Source of the DNA: Liolophura sinensis
Taxonomy: Eukaryota; Mollusca; Polyplacophora; Chitonida; Chitonidae
Reading direction: 5' to 3'
Length of the DNA: 64,000 nucleotides
Assembly (NCBI RefSeq): GCF_032854445.1
Contig: NC_088304.1
Coordinates: 1,302,001-1,366,000 of the forward strand
Positions 25,801 through 40,800 of the stretch are shown piece by piece. Position 1 is the first letter of the stretch. Every line of letters begins with the position of its first letter. Under the pieces are notes generated by a model. That model saw only the letters and a list, made by a program, of their open reading frames with translations. It was not told the DNA's origin and did not search any database. The translations under genes were made by a program, and so were the position numbers.

Positions 25801-28800
25801 TCGTTTACGCCATTGTTAGCGTGGTCGTGAGATGTTGAAGATTTTCCTAATGAGATGGCTGCTGCTAAGATCCTTAGCTGTAAATTACGTAACTTCAGCC
25901 AAGCTTTCTGCAATGAGGTATGAAGTCGCATATACATTTATTATACGTAAGTGCAAAAAATTCACAAACAATAAGGCGCAGAAAATTACACAAACAATAA
26001 GGTGCAGAAAATTACACAAACAATAAGGCGCAGAAAATTACACAAATTTCTCTGAAATCATCTATAAAACTGACGTTTTCCCAGTAGGCTATCATCCCAC
26101 TTTCCAAACAAACATTAAACCATCTTTCTAAAATCAACAAAACTCTCAGAATCTGGAGAAATGAGCCAAACAGTCATGGATAATATTCAAGGTTAGGTAT
26201 CGCTTAACTCCACACGGGAACTTTTCCCTTATAGAACTGTTTTATACGTCAAGGCATCAGCAGTCCCTGGTGTAAATCATCAAGCGTGGATAGTTACTGG
26301 TAAACTTTCCAGCGTGTGACATAAAGATATTCACACATTACTCGAGAAGACAAGTGATCGTCAATGAATCTTGCTCGACTGCAAAAATGGTGACTTGTGC
26401 ATCATCAACAGGTTGTTGTCACCAGGGCCTCACAAACAGTGAGCGAATGAATGAGTGAATGAATGAGTGAAACCTTTATTTAAAGAGTTTAGCTCTGTCA
26501 AATTTAACAATTTGCTCTTCCCAGAGGCCCTCTACAACAATACATGAACAAGTACAAACAGTATATACAATTCCATCTTTTAAAACATGAAAACAGTCAA
26601 TAATATATAACTACATTTATCAGCTAATATAAATTTACTGGCTGAAATAATTTTTCAAATAAACTGACTTACACTCAGAAAGTGATGGTGCTGTTTCGAT
26701 TAGACATTCTAAACTGTTACAAGCATGACAGCTCACTACTGTAAAACTTTTTTTTATAATAGTTATGTTTATCAATATGAAGGTTGTTAACAGTTGATCT
26801 GAGACACTTACAGCGTACTGCTGTGTTTTTAACAAGTAATTCTTTTAGATATAGTGGTAACTGATCATGAAATGATTTAAACAGTGACAGGAGAATGACA
26901 GGAGAATAAATATTTGTATACAACAAGAGAGAAGGAAACTAACACTGGAGCCCAATGGTTTAATACCACAGTGTCACAGAATTTAAATTCATCTCCCACC
27001 ACCTCCGTCTAGGCCCTTGACTCCATGGAAATACAAAAACTTACCTCTTCTTCAAACGATTTTAACTTGATTTCTTCCAAATTTATTCTGTGAAATGAAA
27101 GCACAAAAAACTCAGATTCAACAGGCCACTTCCGACACATTTACAGCAAGGAAAAAAAAATATGGAAAACATGGAAAGAAAAGATTTAACTTTAACCCAC
27201 ACTGCCATGGTCAATGTTTTTGAGAACAAAGAAAATCCTTTGTGGAGATAATTTAACTCTGATCAAATCTGCAGTAAAAGACCTCAAATTCTGATCAAAA
27301 AACTGAAATTTTACTGGTAACAATACTTTCACTGCTGAAACTTACATCATTCTGGTAACATACAATGTGATCTTCCAAACAAATCCCAAAACCCTTTTCT
27401 AAAATGAAGATGGAACTCTCAGAATCTGGACAAAAGCTTAAACTTAGCCATGGGCAAAATTTGAAGTCATTTTGTCAAAAGTAAACTTACAAGTGAGGTG
27501 GGTCCCAAGTTAGCATCACAGTGAAATCCCTGTTGTCACACAGCTCATCAAAATCTGTCTTGTCTGAAAAGGAATGAGACTCTCTTACAGCTGCATACAA
27601 GAGTGGTAACAGGACTGAATCAATGGCAGGGGTTTAGCCTCGTTCTTATAATCTGTGGTATACCTGGTCTGCTCTCAATATAAGCGTAACTGTAGCCATG
27701 ATATTTAGCTTCCTTTTTTCACATGGTTAGTCCATCCAATGAATGACATATTCATATCTTTACTTTTCACAAAAACAAAAAAACAAAAAATAAAACAGGA
27801 GAGAAGAGTTATGCATGTGTTATGTGCATGCGTTTTTAACAGTTTACAATGTACTGATAACATACTGCCACCCTGACACTCTCTAATCCATACTGTGGCA
27901 AAAGTGGTTACAAGGAATCACAAGGCTTCACTGTATCATATGTCTGACAGCCTTCTGATGGGCTGTTCTCTTTAAGACCAGAGAAATGAATGCTACATGT
28001 TGTCCAGTGAATAAAGTTTAGGATATAACAGCTGCTGCCTGTGAGGTAGACTGTTTAAAGTTCAGGTAGTAACGGCTGCTGCCTGTGAGGTAAACTGTTT
28101 AAAGTTCAGGTAGTAACGGCTGCTGCCTGTGAGGTAGACTGTTTAAAGTTCAGGTAGTAACGGCTGCTGCCTGTGAGGTAAACTGTTTAAAGTTCAGGAA
28201 GTAACGGCTGCTGCCAGTGAGGTAGACTGTTTAAAGTTGAGGTAGTAACGGCTGCTGCCAGTGAGGTAGACTGTTTAAAGTTCAGGATGTAACGGCTGCT
28301 GCCAGTGAGGTAGACTGTTTTAAGTTCAGGATATAACAGCTGCTGCCTGTGAGGTAAACTGTTTAAAGTTCAGGATGTAACGGCTGCTGCCAGTGAGGTA
28401 GACTGTTTAAAGTTCAGGTAGTAACGGCTGCTGCCAGTGAGGTAGACTGTTTAAAGTTTAGGATATAACGGCTGCTGCCAGTGAGGTAGACTGTTTAAAG
28501 TTCAGGATATTATGGCTGCTGCCTGTGAGGTAGACTGTTTAAAGTTTAGGATATAACGACTGCTGCCAGTGAGGTAGACTGTTTAAAGTTCAGGATATTA
28601 TGGCTGCTGCCTGTGAGGTAGACTGTTTAAAGTTCAGGAAGTAATGGCTGCTCCCAGTGAGCTAGACTGTTTAAAGTTCAGGATGTAACGGCTGCTGCCA
28701 GTGAGGTAGACTGTTTAAAGTTCAGGAAGTAACGGCTGCTGCCAGTGAGGTAGACTGTTTAAAGTTCAGGAAGTAACGGCTGCTGCCAGTGAGGTACATG

Positions 28801-31800
28801 TAGACTGTTTAAAGTTCAGGATTTAACGGCTGCTGCCAGTGAGGTAGACCGTAAAGTTCAGGATGAAATGCTGCTGCCAGTGAGGTAAACTGTTTAAAGT
28901 TCAGGATGTAACGGCTGCTGCCAGTGAGGTAGACTGTTTAAAACAATGTGGAATTACTTTATTTATTCATCGTTGTCTAACATCATTATTCTCAGTGACA
29001 CAAAAATAGCCAAACTGAGCCTGGTTAACCTCTCCTAAAGCTGGGACACAATAGAGAAACTAATAAAACTACAAAGTCTTTTCAGTATGCCACAACCTGG
29101 AACTGAACACAGGTCTCCTGCATACCAGGCAGACACTCTAACCTCTCAGCCATCACAAGGATGTATCAACTGTAGTAAACCTACCCTTCTCAGGATCTAT
29201 CTCCATATAAGACATCATCTGCTCTGTACTATTATGGCTGAAAAAAACAAAAACAGCAGATAAATATTGGCCAACTTTTAATGAGAATTAACATCTATAT
29301 CTCAAAGATAAAAAAGCTTCTAGGGCATAAGAGACATGAAATTCTGCCCACTTAGGACTTAATTACCCATTTTTAACATGCACAATGAATAAGCTGAACC
29401 CTCTGTAAGATGTAATCCTTTATAAGCTACAATGTGTAGAATTATTAAAGATTAGTTCAGTTTTTAAATAAGACATACACACAAGAAGCAAAAAATACAT
29501 ACTTTCAGATAAAAGAGTTGGCTAAATTTAACACAGTAATCACATGCCAAAATTGGCTACTCTAATTTTCAACTGAATAAAATAGAAAAGAATTTACCTG
29601 TTTGTTTCTAACACTAGATCCAGCACCAAACGTTCTGCTGTTGCTGTGGCAAACTGAAGCGAGTTTTGCAGCTTTTCTCGGAATTTTACAAATTCAAAAA
29701 TCTGGCAAAGAAAACAGGTACATTTGTAGCAAGAAAATGGTCTAAAGTGAAAAAAAAAACTGAAAATGACAAATGACACCTATGAAATGCATCACTCCAC
29801 AAAAATAGTCATCATCAGAATTGGTCACAACAGGTTTCACAAATAAGACCCGTCTCAAACAGCGTTCTGCAATACATTCAGATCCATTTTAATAACATTA
29901 TTTATCACATTGTTGCTGAATGCCACACTGAAGAATTTTACACCTATAGGGAGCTGATCAGTTTTATCAGTGTAGGAACCTTGTAGTATAGAAAAACCAC
30001 CGACTTTTAGCAAGTTACAAATGAACTTTTCTTGGTGAAGTTTCTTGATGAAGTACAGATGTGCACACCATACTGGTGGAAGTCAAGCAGAATAAGTTAT
30101 TGTAACCATGGGCCCACACAGACCGAGACTGTAACCACAGGCCCACAAAGACAAATTGTAACCACGAACCCACAAAGACTGAGACTGTAACCACAGGCCC
30201 ACAAAGACCGAGATTGTAACCACAGGCCCACAAAGACCGAGATTGTAACCACGAACCCACAAAGACTGAGACTGTAACCATGAACCCACAAAGACCGAGA
30301 TCGTAACCATGGGTCCACAAAGACCAAGATTGTAACCACGAACCCACAAAGACTGAGACTGAAACCATGAATCCACAGAGACCGAGACTGTAACCATGGG
30401 TCCACAAAGACCAAGACTGTAACCACAGGCCCACAAAGACCGAGATTGTAACCACGAACCCACAAAGACTGAGACTGAAACCATGAACCCAAAAGACCAA
30501 GATCATAACCATGGGTCCACAAAGACCGAGACTGTAACCATGGGTCCACAAAGACCGAGATTGTAACCACGAACCCACAAAGACTGAGATTGTAACCGAG
30601 ATCGTAACCATGGGTCCACAAAGACCGAGAGCAGCAAATTAAACCAGTACCTAAATCAGGTTTGTGATCAAAGAAAATCAGTGATAGATTAAGGACACAA
30701 CCAAACTAGACAAGATCTCTGAATTGATTTATCAATTTGATATGAGAATACTTTACTTATACAACGACAGCCAGCATTAAGGTGGAAGGAAATCTTGAAG
30801 AGCTTGGGGAGACCTACAACCATCGGCAGGTTGCTGGAAGACCATCCAACATACAACTAGAGAGGAAACATCCCTGAAAAGCCCTCTGACATAAGACTAC
30901 AACCAAACTAGCAACGGTGGAATCCGGCACAGAACTTCAAGGGCCTGTCATATGAAATGTGAGTGACACCTTTCACACCTGAGCCAGGCTAGAGCCCCAG
31001 TAAGTGTATGACACTACACAGAAATGGTAATCTTTCCTACCTTTGTAAATGATCCATATTTATAAGATGAGATGAGATATTCAGCAGTCTGTGAACAAAA
31101 ACACACACACAAAAAAAATAAGTATAATGTTATACTAGAAAAAAATACGTATAAAATTCGTCCATGACCAAAAGAGGTTTGTCTGAAAAGTGGTTTGTCT
31201 GAAGAGTGCCTGTAGGATTATATCCTCCTGGGAAAATGTCAGCTTCTATTTGTCACTAAAAATGAAATATTTTGGGCGAAATCTTAGTTCAATTACTGTA
31301 CATTAAGTAATGCTCTGTATTTTCAACCATGTTGATTTACGTAATCTGTACTGCTTCATCTACTTATCTATTTTAACTGGTGTTTTACACTGTACTTAAG
31401 AATATTTCACTTATACAATGGCAGCCAGCATTGTGAGAGGAGCTGGGCAGAGCCCGGGAGAAAACCACGGCCATCCACGGGTTGCTGCCAGACTTTTCCA
31501 CCCACGGCCAAGAGAGGAAGCCAGCATGTACTGGACTTGAACTCACAGCAACCACATTGGTGGGAGGCTCCTGGTCATCGCGCTGCGCTGATGTGCTAAC
31601 ACCCTCAACCACAGAGGCCCATAATATTGCAAAAAGAATTATTATTTATTTCCCCTTCTCCTAAATGGCAACTTTATCTCATGAAAGGGACTTAAGACAA
31701 TGGAATTTTTCTTCCCTGCCTGACTGATCTTAGCCGAGTTCTCATTTCAAGAGGTAAAATTTCACTATTTGTTTTGACTCCTCAGTAGTATACCTCTTTA

Positions 31801-34800
31801 TGATTGACAGTAAAAAACCGGAGCATCGTCCCGTACATCGCACACGCTGACATCACATGACCTAATCGACCCACATGGTTAAACAGTATATGTCTGAAAT
31901 AAACAAAGACAGGTCAAAGTTCACATTTCATAGGCTATGATATTTTTGCAATCTGCTCACTGAGCAAACATAGCTCAGGTCGGGTTCCATCTGATCGATT
32001 ACATTACAATTCCCAGCTTTTAAGATATCAGCCATGGTGGAAAGAGTTAACAGACTAGGTCATCTTGCAAAAACCTTGCTTGTCAGACATAATGCCGAAT
32101 GGGGCATTTATAAAAAAAATTTCTAAGGACAGCAGGCTTCTTATGTACCAGCAGTTCTATGTAAGACAGCAGACTTCTTATGTACAAACAGTCCTAGGTA
32201 AGGAGAGCAGACTTCTTATGTACCAGCAGTCTTATGTAAGGACAGCAGACTTCTTATGTACAAGCAGTCTTATGTAAGGACAGCAGACTTCTTATGTACC
32301 AGCAGTCCTATGTAAAGACAGCAGACTTCTTATGTACCAGCAGTCCTATGTAACGACAGCAGACTTCTTATGTACCAGCAATGTGAGGAAGCCTGGCAGA
32401 CTTCTTCTGTACCAACACTGTGAGGAAGCCTGGCAGACTTCTTATGTACCAGCAATGTGAGGAAGCCTGGCAGACTTCTTATGTACCGGCAGTCCTGTGT
32501 AAGGACAGCAGACTTCTTATGTACCAGCAATGTGAGGAAGCCTGGCAGACTTCTTCTGTACCAACACTGTGAGGAAGCCTGGCAGACTTCTTATGTACCA
32601 GCAATGTGAGGAAGCCTGGCAGACTTCTTATGTACCGGCAGTCCTGTGTAAGGACAGCAGACTTCTTATGTACCAGCAATGTGAGGAAGCCTGGCAGACT
32701 TCTTCTGTACCAACACTGTGAGGAAGCCTGGCAGACTTCTTATGTACCAGCAATGTGAGGAAGCCTGGCAGACTTCTTATGTACCGGCAGTCCTGTGTAA
32801 GGACAGCAGACTTCTTATGTACCAGCAATGTGAGGAAGCCTGGCAGACTTCTTGTGTACCGACAGTCCTGTGTAAGGACAGCAAACCATGTGCTTTTTGC
32901 TCCATCTAAAACACTATACTGTAAAAAGTGACTTACGCCATTGTATCATTCATGATGTGCTTAATCTCCATGGCATCGTAGAGAGCTGGGCAAGGCCCAA
33001 AAACACCTGCAACCAAACAAAGCAAGAACGGGTAAGTCATCCATTTTTAAATTAAAGTATGTGATGAAGTACCATGCCGGCCTACGGTGGCTTGTCAGGG
33101 ACGTTTCACACTACAGGGGTATGGTTGCACACTACAGGGGCCTGGTTGCACACTACAGGGGCCTGGTTGCACACTAAAGAGGACTGGTTGCACACTACAG
33201 GGGCCTGGTTGCACACTAAAGAGGACTGGTTGCACACCACAGGGGCCTGGTTGCACACTACATGGGGCTGGTTGCACACCACAGGGGCCTGGTTGCACAC
33301 TACATGGGGCTGGTTGCACACTACAGGGGGCCTGGTTACACACTACAGGGGGCCTGGTTGCACACTACAGGGGGCCTGGTCGCACACTACAGGGGACATG
33401 GTTGCACACTACAGAGAGCATGGTTGCACACTACAGGGAGCATGGTTGCACACTACAGGGAACATGGTTGCACACTACAGGAGCCTGGTTGCTAAATACA
33501 GGGAACATGGTTGCACACTACAGGAGCCTGGTTGCTAAATACAGGGAACATGGTTGCACACTAGAGGAGCCTGATTGCTAATTACAGGTAACATGATTGC
33601 ACACTACAGGGGCCATGGTTGCACACTACAGGGGCCTGTTTGCACACTACAGGGAACATGGTTGCACACTACAGGGAACATGGTTGCACACTACAGGGGA
33701 CATGGTTGCACACTACAGAAGCCTGGTTGCTAAATACAGGGAACATGGTTGCACACTACATGAGACCGGTTGCTAAATACAGGGAACATGGTTGCACACT
33801 ACAGGAGACTGGTTGCTAAATACAGGGAACATGGTTGCACACTACAGAAGCCTGGTTGCTAAATACAGGGAACATGGTTGCACACTACAGAAGCCTGGTT
33901 GCTAAATACAGGGAACATGGTTGCACACTACAGGGGCCATGGTTGCACACTACAGGGTCCTGTTTGCACACTACAGGGAACATGGTTGCACACTACAGCG
34001 GCCTGTTTGCACACTACAGGGAACATGGTTGCACACTACATGGGCCATAGTTGCACACTACAGGGAACATGGTTGCACACTATAGCGGCCTGTTTTCACA
34101 CTACAGGGAACATGGTTGCACACTACATGGGCCATAGTTGCACACTACAGGGAACATGGTTGCACACTACAGCAGCCTGTTTGCACACTACAGGGAACAT
34201 GGTTGCACACTCCAGGGGCCTGGTTGCTAAATACAGGGATGACAAAGGGATCTTCAAGGCACTCTTGGACTGTCAACTACAAATACATCTACACGTTAAA
34301 CCAGATGTACCACGTGAAAATATAAAAGCCACCTCCTGCCAAATATGGATGGAGTTTGGTCCCAAACATAAACAAAACAAAGAAGCACATTTGCTACACA
34401 TCACTTCATCCCTAGAGACCTGCAAACCGTACATGCACCTCTTGTCTTCCAGCCAGATATATTTTTCAAATGTGTATTAAGAGGGAAGTGTGATACAAAA
34501 ATTTAGCCCAGAATAATTTTCATTTATTACACATAATGATAAGAGTAAAGTTTAAACCGGGCTTAACTTTTACACCTTTAAACAGCCAACTCAGGAGCAT
34601 AATTTAATCTGCTCCAGCTGTCTAATCACTCACCCATGCGGCAGTACAGCTGTACAAGCAGTAACTTGAACTGAAAGTTTGACGGGCTGTGCTTCACACC
34701 TTTTTCCAGGTGAAGGATCATCTGCCAAACCAGACTGTCATTCCCTGAAAATACAGATCGGAGAAGGTCAGTAACCATGGAAATGGCTGTATGACTGCAG

Positions 34801-37800
34801 ACAGTCCATCCACGGCTGAGAGGAGAGACACACATTACTGTCCACTTCAATGCTGCAATATTTGTGCACTTCATAATTACTAAACAAAGCAAACAAAACC
34901 TTTGAATTTATTCTTTCTCTATATTATACCCCATTTACCCATTTCACAGTTGTGAACTGTCATTTCTTATTTCATGAAAAATCTTAGATTTATTTATTTT
35001 ATTAAGAATAATTTTAAAAAATTTCTTTTTTTATAGTGGTAAACCCACAACCATCTACAGGTTTGCTGGTTGATCTTAATAATTGAGTAAAGGGATGCAC
35101 ACTTAATGCTGACACTGGGGACAGGATTTACTGGGGGCATAGTGGTTGTACTGTCTGAGTGACCTACCTGTGGCTTTCCACACGTCAATCATAAAGTGTG
35201 TGGGAGAGGCGTGGGGCTGGGGACATAGTGGCTGTACTGTCTGAGTGACCTACCTGTGGCTTTCCACACGTCAATCATAAAGTGTGTGGGAGAGGCGTGG
35301 AGCTGGGGACATAGTGGCTGTACTGTCTGAGTGACCTACCTGTGGCTTTCCACACGTCCATCATAAAGTGTGTGGGAGAGGCGTGGAGCTGGGGACATAG
35401 TGGCTGTACTGTCTGAGTGACCTACCTGTGGCTTTCCACACGTCCATCATAAAGTGTGTGGCAGAGGCGTGGGGCTGGGGACATAGTGGCTTACTGTCTG
35501 AGTGACCTACCTGTGGCTTTCCACACGTCCATCATAAAGTGTGTGGGAGAGGCGTGGGGCTGGGGACATAGTGGCTGTACTGTCTGAGTGACCTACCTGT
35601 GGCTTTCCACACGTCCATCATAAAGTGTGTGGGAGAGGCGTGGGGCTGGGGACATAGTGGCTGTACTGTCTGAGTGACCTACCTGTGCTTTTCCACACGT
35701 CCATCATAAAGTGTGTGGGAGAGGCGTGGGGCTGGGGACATAGTGGCTGTACTGTCCAAGTGACCTACCTGTGGCTTTCCACACATCCATCATAAAGTGT
35801 ACCGCCAACACCAGGTAGTTGTCAGAGTACTGCAGGTCTGTACTCAGCAGGTCACGACCTAGTTTAGCAAAAAGGTAAGCCAAAAAAAAACACCTTGAAT
35901 AAATATTTGCACATGTACAGGCAACCAACAGGCAATTATAGCGGATATGAACTCTCCAGAAAGCTGTAGTAACAGGGTTACAATCTCCTGGTTTGCAAAA
36001 CTCAGCAGACAATATCAATTAAAAATTATTTACTTATATATTTTCATGTCGTACTAAAGGATATTTCATATATACCGTACATGGGTGGAAAAAATCCAGC
36101 ACAACAGAGGTTTAAAAAAAAAACCCTTTGCACTGCCTCAAAATCTTCTTGAGAAGTGAAAATGTTTTAAATGTACTTAATAACTGGTATGATTCGCTGC
36201 ACAATGTTAAGTCACTGATGAAGTTGGCAATGTTTTGTTTCAATTATGCACATGCCAATCATGTCTGTATGTATGCTTGGGGTTTTATGTCGTACTTAAC
36301 AGCTTTTCAGTCGTATGAAGAAGAGGAGGAGTCATAAGGTGAGTGTAACACGCCAATTACAAATGAAATCTGAGCTAGAGTAGCCAGTACATGCAGTGCC
36401 CCTGGGGCAGATGGTTAAATTAAGCAATTATAAGGAGCCCTAAAAAAGGGTACCCTATTTCTTCAACTATTTCAACCATCTCTGCAAATCAGTGATTTGA
36501 AACATTCTGTTGTGTACAGAAGTAATCTGCACAGTTTTACGAAGTCTGAATTGTTCATAACACAGACAAATCAATTTTCGTGTTTTTTTCATAGCAACTG
36601 TAAGCATAAATTCCACTGAAAAAGTGCTTTAGTGGTTGAAATGGGGGTGCAGATTTACAGTAACATATTACCGAATTGCAGGCCCTCCTTGTGCCTGGAG
36701 ATCAACTCTTGGGACAGCTTCAGCTTCTCCTCACTGGACATCTTGGGGGCACCCCTCATGAACCTCTTCAACTGGAGGTAGGTCATGTGACGATACATCT
36801 GCTTGACCTTTTGGAGAGCAAAAGGCAATTTATGAAGACAAACTTAATTACCATGTAAAATTTTGTAAACATAGTCCTGTGATGTCATTCTTTTATGAGG
36901 GTCATCCAGATCAGAAGATAAAATTTCTGCTTTAATGGAGCGATTTATATTTTGTGTTTCAGAACAACAAAAGAATAATTCTGTTTTTACAACAACACTC
37001 AGTGTTAGCAATTCAACATTATTAGCAGGTACACACAGGCTGGGCATACACCACCCCTCCATCAACGTCTGCACCAAGCTCCAAAGTCTTCCACACAAAA
37101 CAACAAAAAGAATAATTCTGTTTTACAACAACATTCAGTGCTAGCAATTCAACGTTATTAGCAGGTACACACAGGCTGGGCCATACACCACCCCTCCATC
37201 AACGTCTGCACCAAGCTCCAAAGTCTTCCACACAAAACAACAAAAAGAATAATTCTGTTTTTACAACAACACTCAGTGTTAGCAATTCAACATTATTAGC
37301 AGGTACACACAGGCTGGGCATACACCACCCCTCCATCAACGTCTGCACCAAGCTCCAAAGTCTTCCACACAAAACAACAAAAAGAATAATTCTGTTTTTA
37401 CAACAACACTCAGTGTTAGCAATTCAACGTTATTAGCAGGTACGCACAGACTGGGCATACACCACCCCTCCATCAACATCTGGACCAAGCTCCAAAGTCT
37501 TCCATATATTGTCCAAAAACTGAAACAGGAAATAAAACAAGAGTGAAAGTCAAACAATTGATACACATCAGGGGTCATTTTCAGATGATTTATGTTCGTG
37601 TAAATCAGACGTATGTCTTGAAACATATTGCACTTATGTGGTTAAGTTCTTGGTTAGAGGAAACTAAGTACTTGCTGGACAAAACCACGCACATGCTGGA
37701 CAAAACCAAGTACTTTCTGAACAAAACCAAGCACTTTATGAACAAAAGCAAGCACTTGTGGACAAAACCAAGCATCTGCGTGACAAAACTAAGCCCTTTA

Positions 37801-40800
37801 TGAACAAAACCACACACATGCTAGACAAAACCAAGCACTTTATGAACAAAACAAATCACTTGCTGGACAAAACCAAGCACTTGCTGCACAAAACCAAGCA
37901 CTTGCAGGACAAAACCAAGAACATGCTGGACAAAATCAAGCACATGCTGGACAAAACCAAACACATGCTGGACAAAACCAAGCACTTGCTGAACAAAACC
38001 AAGCACATGCTCACAGAACATGGCAAATGCTGGACAAAACCAAGCATAAACTGGATAAAACTGATCATATGCAGGAGGAAATCAAGCTTATGTTGGGAAA
38101 AAAACGAGAATTTGCTGGAGGAAACCAAGCATATACAAGAGGAAACCAAGCATATACAGGAGGAAACCAAGCTTATACTTGAGGAAACCCTTGAATATGC
38201 TTGGGGGACAGCATATGCTGGAAAAAAATGAGCTTACATTTGAGAGAAACCTAAAATATGCCAGAGAAAACCAAGCCTATACTGGATGAAACTGAGCTTA
38301 TACATGAGGAAACTTGGAATATGTTGGAGGAACTTGGAATATGCTGGGGGAAACCAAGTCTATGCTGGAGGAAAGCACTTCTCCTACTGCACAAATCTGA
38401 ACATAACATCACTGCTATAATAGCCTTCAGGTTTTGTGGTGAAGGAAACAAGAAAAACACACTTGATATAGCAAAGTACTCCATAATAATCTACAACAAA
38501 ATTAATATTCTGAGCTATTTCACTGAGGCAACATTAGTTCACTTCTACATATAAAATGATGTAACTGGGTGTAAGAAGCTAGAAGGGAATACAGCTTCAC
38601 ACTGTTACTGTCTTTACCTGCATGAATTCTCATGCAACACCAATTACATGTACTAATTCATTTGATTGATGTTTTACGCTGTACTCAAGAATATTTCACT
38701 TATATTCACTTAAGGCAGCTAGAATTATAGTGGGAGTAAACCTGGCTGGGAAACCACAGCCATCAGCAGATCGCACACAGCAACAAGAGAAGATATAACC
38801 TGTCTGGTATGGATCAGTAATTATATCCACTTCCTCAGAGTTATTTTATAACCTGCCTGGTATGGATCAGTAATTATATCCACTTCCTCAGAGTTATTTT
38901 ATAACCTGTCTGGTATGAATCCAGTAATTATATCCACTTACTCCAAGTTATTTTATAACCTGCCTGGTATGGATCAGTAATTATATCCACTTACTCACGA
39001 GTTATTTTATAACCTGCCTGGTATGGATCAGTAATTATATCCACTTACTCCAAGTTATTTTATAACCTGCCTTTTATGGATCAGTAATTATATCCACTTA
39101 CTCCCGAGTTATTTTATAACCTGTCTGGTATAGATCAGTAATTATATCCACTTCCTCAGAGTTATTTTATAACCTGTCTGGTATGGATCAGTAATTATAT
39201 CCACTTACTCAGAGTTATTTTATAACCTGCCTGGTATGGATCAGTAATTATATCCACTTCCTCAGAGTTATTTTATAACCTGCCTGGTATGGATCAGTAA
39301 TTATATCCACTTACTCCCCAGTTATTTTATAACCTGCCTGGTATGGATCAGTAATTATTTCCACTTACTCCCGAGTTATTTTATAACCTGCCTGGTATAG
39401 ATCAGTAATTATATCCACTTCCTCAGAGTTATTTTATAACCTGCCTGGTATGGATCAGTAATTATATCCACTTACTCCCGAGTTATTTTATAACCTGCCT
39501 GGTATAGATCAGTAATTTATCCACTTACTCCGAGTTATTTTATAACCTGCCTGGTATAGATCAGTAATTATATCCACTTACTCCCGAGTTATTTTATAAC
39601 CTGTCTGGTATGGATCAGTAATTATATCCACTTACTCACGAGTTATTTTATAACCTGTCTGGTATAGATCAGTAATTATATCCATTTCCTCAGAGTTATT
39701 TTATAACCTGCCTGGGATGGATCAGTAATTATATCCACTTACTCCCGAGTTATTTTATAACCTGCTTGGTATGGATCAGTAATTATATCCACTTCCTCAG
39801 AGTTATTTTATAACCTGCCTGGTATGGATCAGTAATTATACCCACTTACTCCCGAGTTATTTTATAACCTGTCTGGTATAGATCAGTAATTATATCCACT
39901 TACTCCCGAGTTATTTTATAACCTGCCTGGTATGGATCAGTAATTATATCCACTTCCTCAGAGTTATTTTATAACCTGCCTGGTATGGATCAGTAATTAT
40001 ATCCACTTACTCCCGAGTTATTTTATAACCTGCCTGGTATGAATCAGTAATTATATCCACTTCCTCAGAGTTATTTTATAACCTGCCTGGTATAGATCAG
40101 TAATTATATCCACTTCCTCAGAGTTATTTTATAACCTGCCTGGTATGGATCAGTAATTTATCCACTTACTCCAAGTTATTTTATAACCTGCCTGGTATAG
40201 ATCAGTAATTATATCCATTTCCTCAGAGTTATTTTATAACCTGCCTGGTATGGATCAGTAATTATATCCACTTACTCCCGAGTTATTTTATAACCTGCCT
40301 GGTATGGATCAGTAATTTATCCACTTACTCCGAGTTATTTTATAACCTGCATGGTGTAGATCAGTAATTATATCCACTTACTCCCGAGTTATTTTATAAC
40401 CTGTCTGGTATAGATCAGTAATTATATCCACTTCCTCAGAGTTATTTTATAACCTGCCTGGTATGGATCAGTAATTTATCCACTTACTCCAAGTTATTTT
40501 ATAACCTGCCTGGTATAGATCAGTAATTATATCCACTTACTCCGAGTTATTTTATAACCTGCCTGGTATGGATCAGTAATTATATCCACTTACTCCAAGT
40601 TATTTTATAACCTGTCTGTATAGATCAGTAATTATATCCACTTCCTCAGAGTTATTTTATAATCTGCCTGGTATGGATCAGTAATTTATCCACTTACTCC
40701 AAGTTATTTTATTAACCTGCCTGGTATAGATCAGTAATTATATCCACTTACTCCGAGTTATTTTATAACCTGCCTGGTATGGATCAGTAATTATATTCCA

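Noticed and set aside
29095..29158. Functional tRNA gene
   Set aside because: A- and B-box-like words are present but the arms do not pair as a clean cloverleaf. More likely a SINE head.
32937..33130. Exon 15 acceptor as the seed of the ggttgcacacta array
   Set aside because: The shared ggttgca word is on opposite strands and short.
33074..34480. Overlapping plus-strand frames of 154-200 codons rich in HTTGAWL or CTLQGP
   Set aside because: Translations of the 22-bp minisatellite in NAA25 intron 14, open in several frames, with no exon signals.
37758..38231. 157-codon coiled-coil-like plus-strand frame
   Set aside because: 21-bp tandem repeat with a degenerate end, antisense in an intron, no promoter or splice context.
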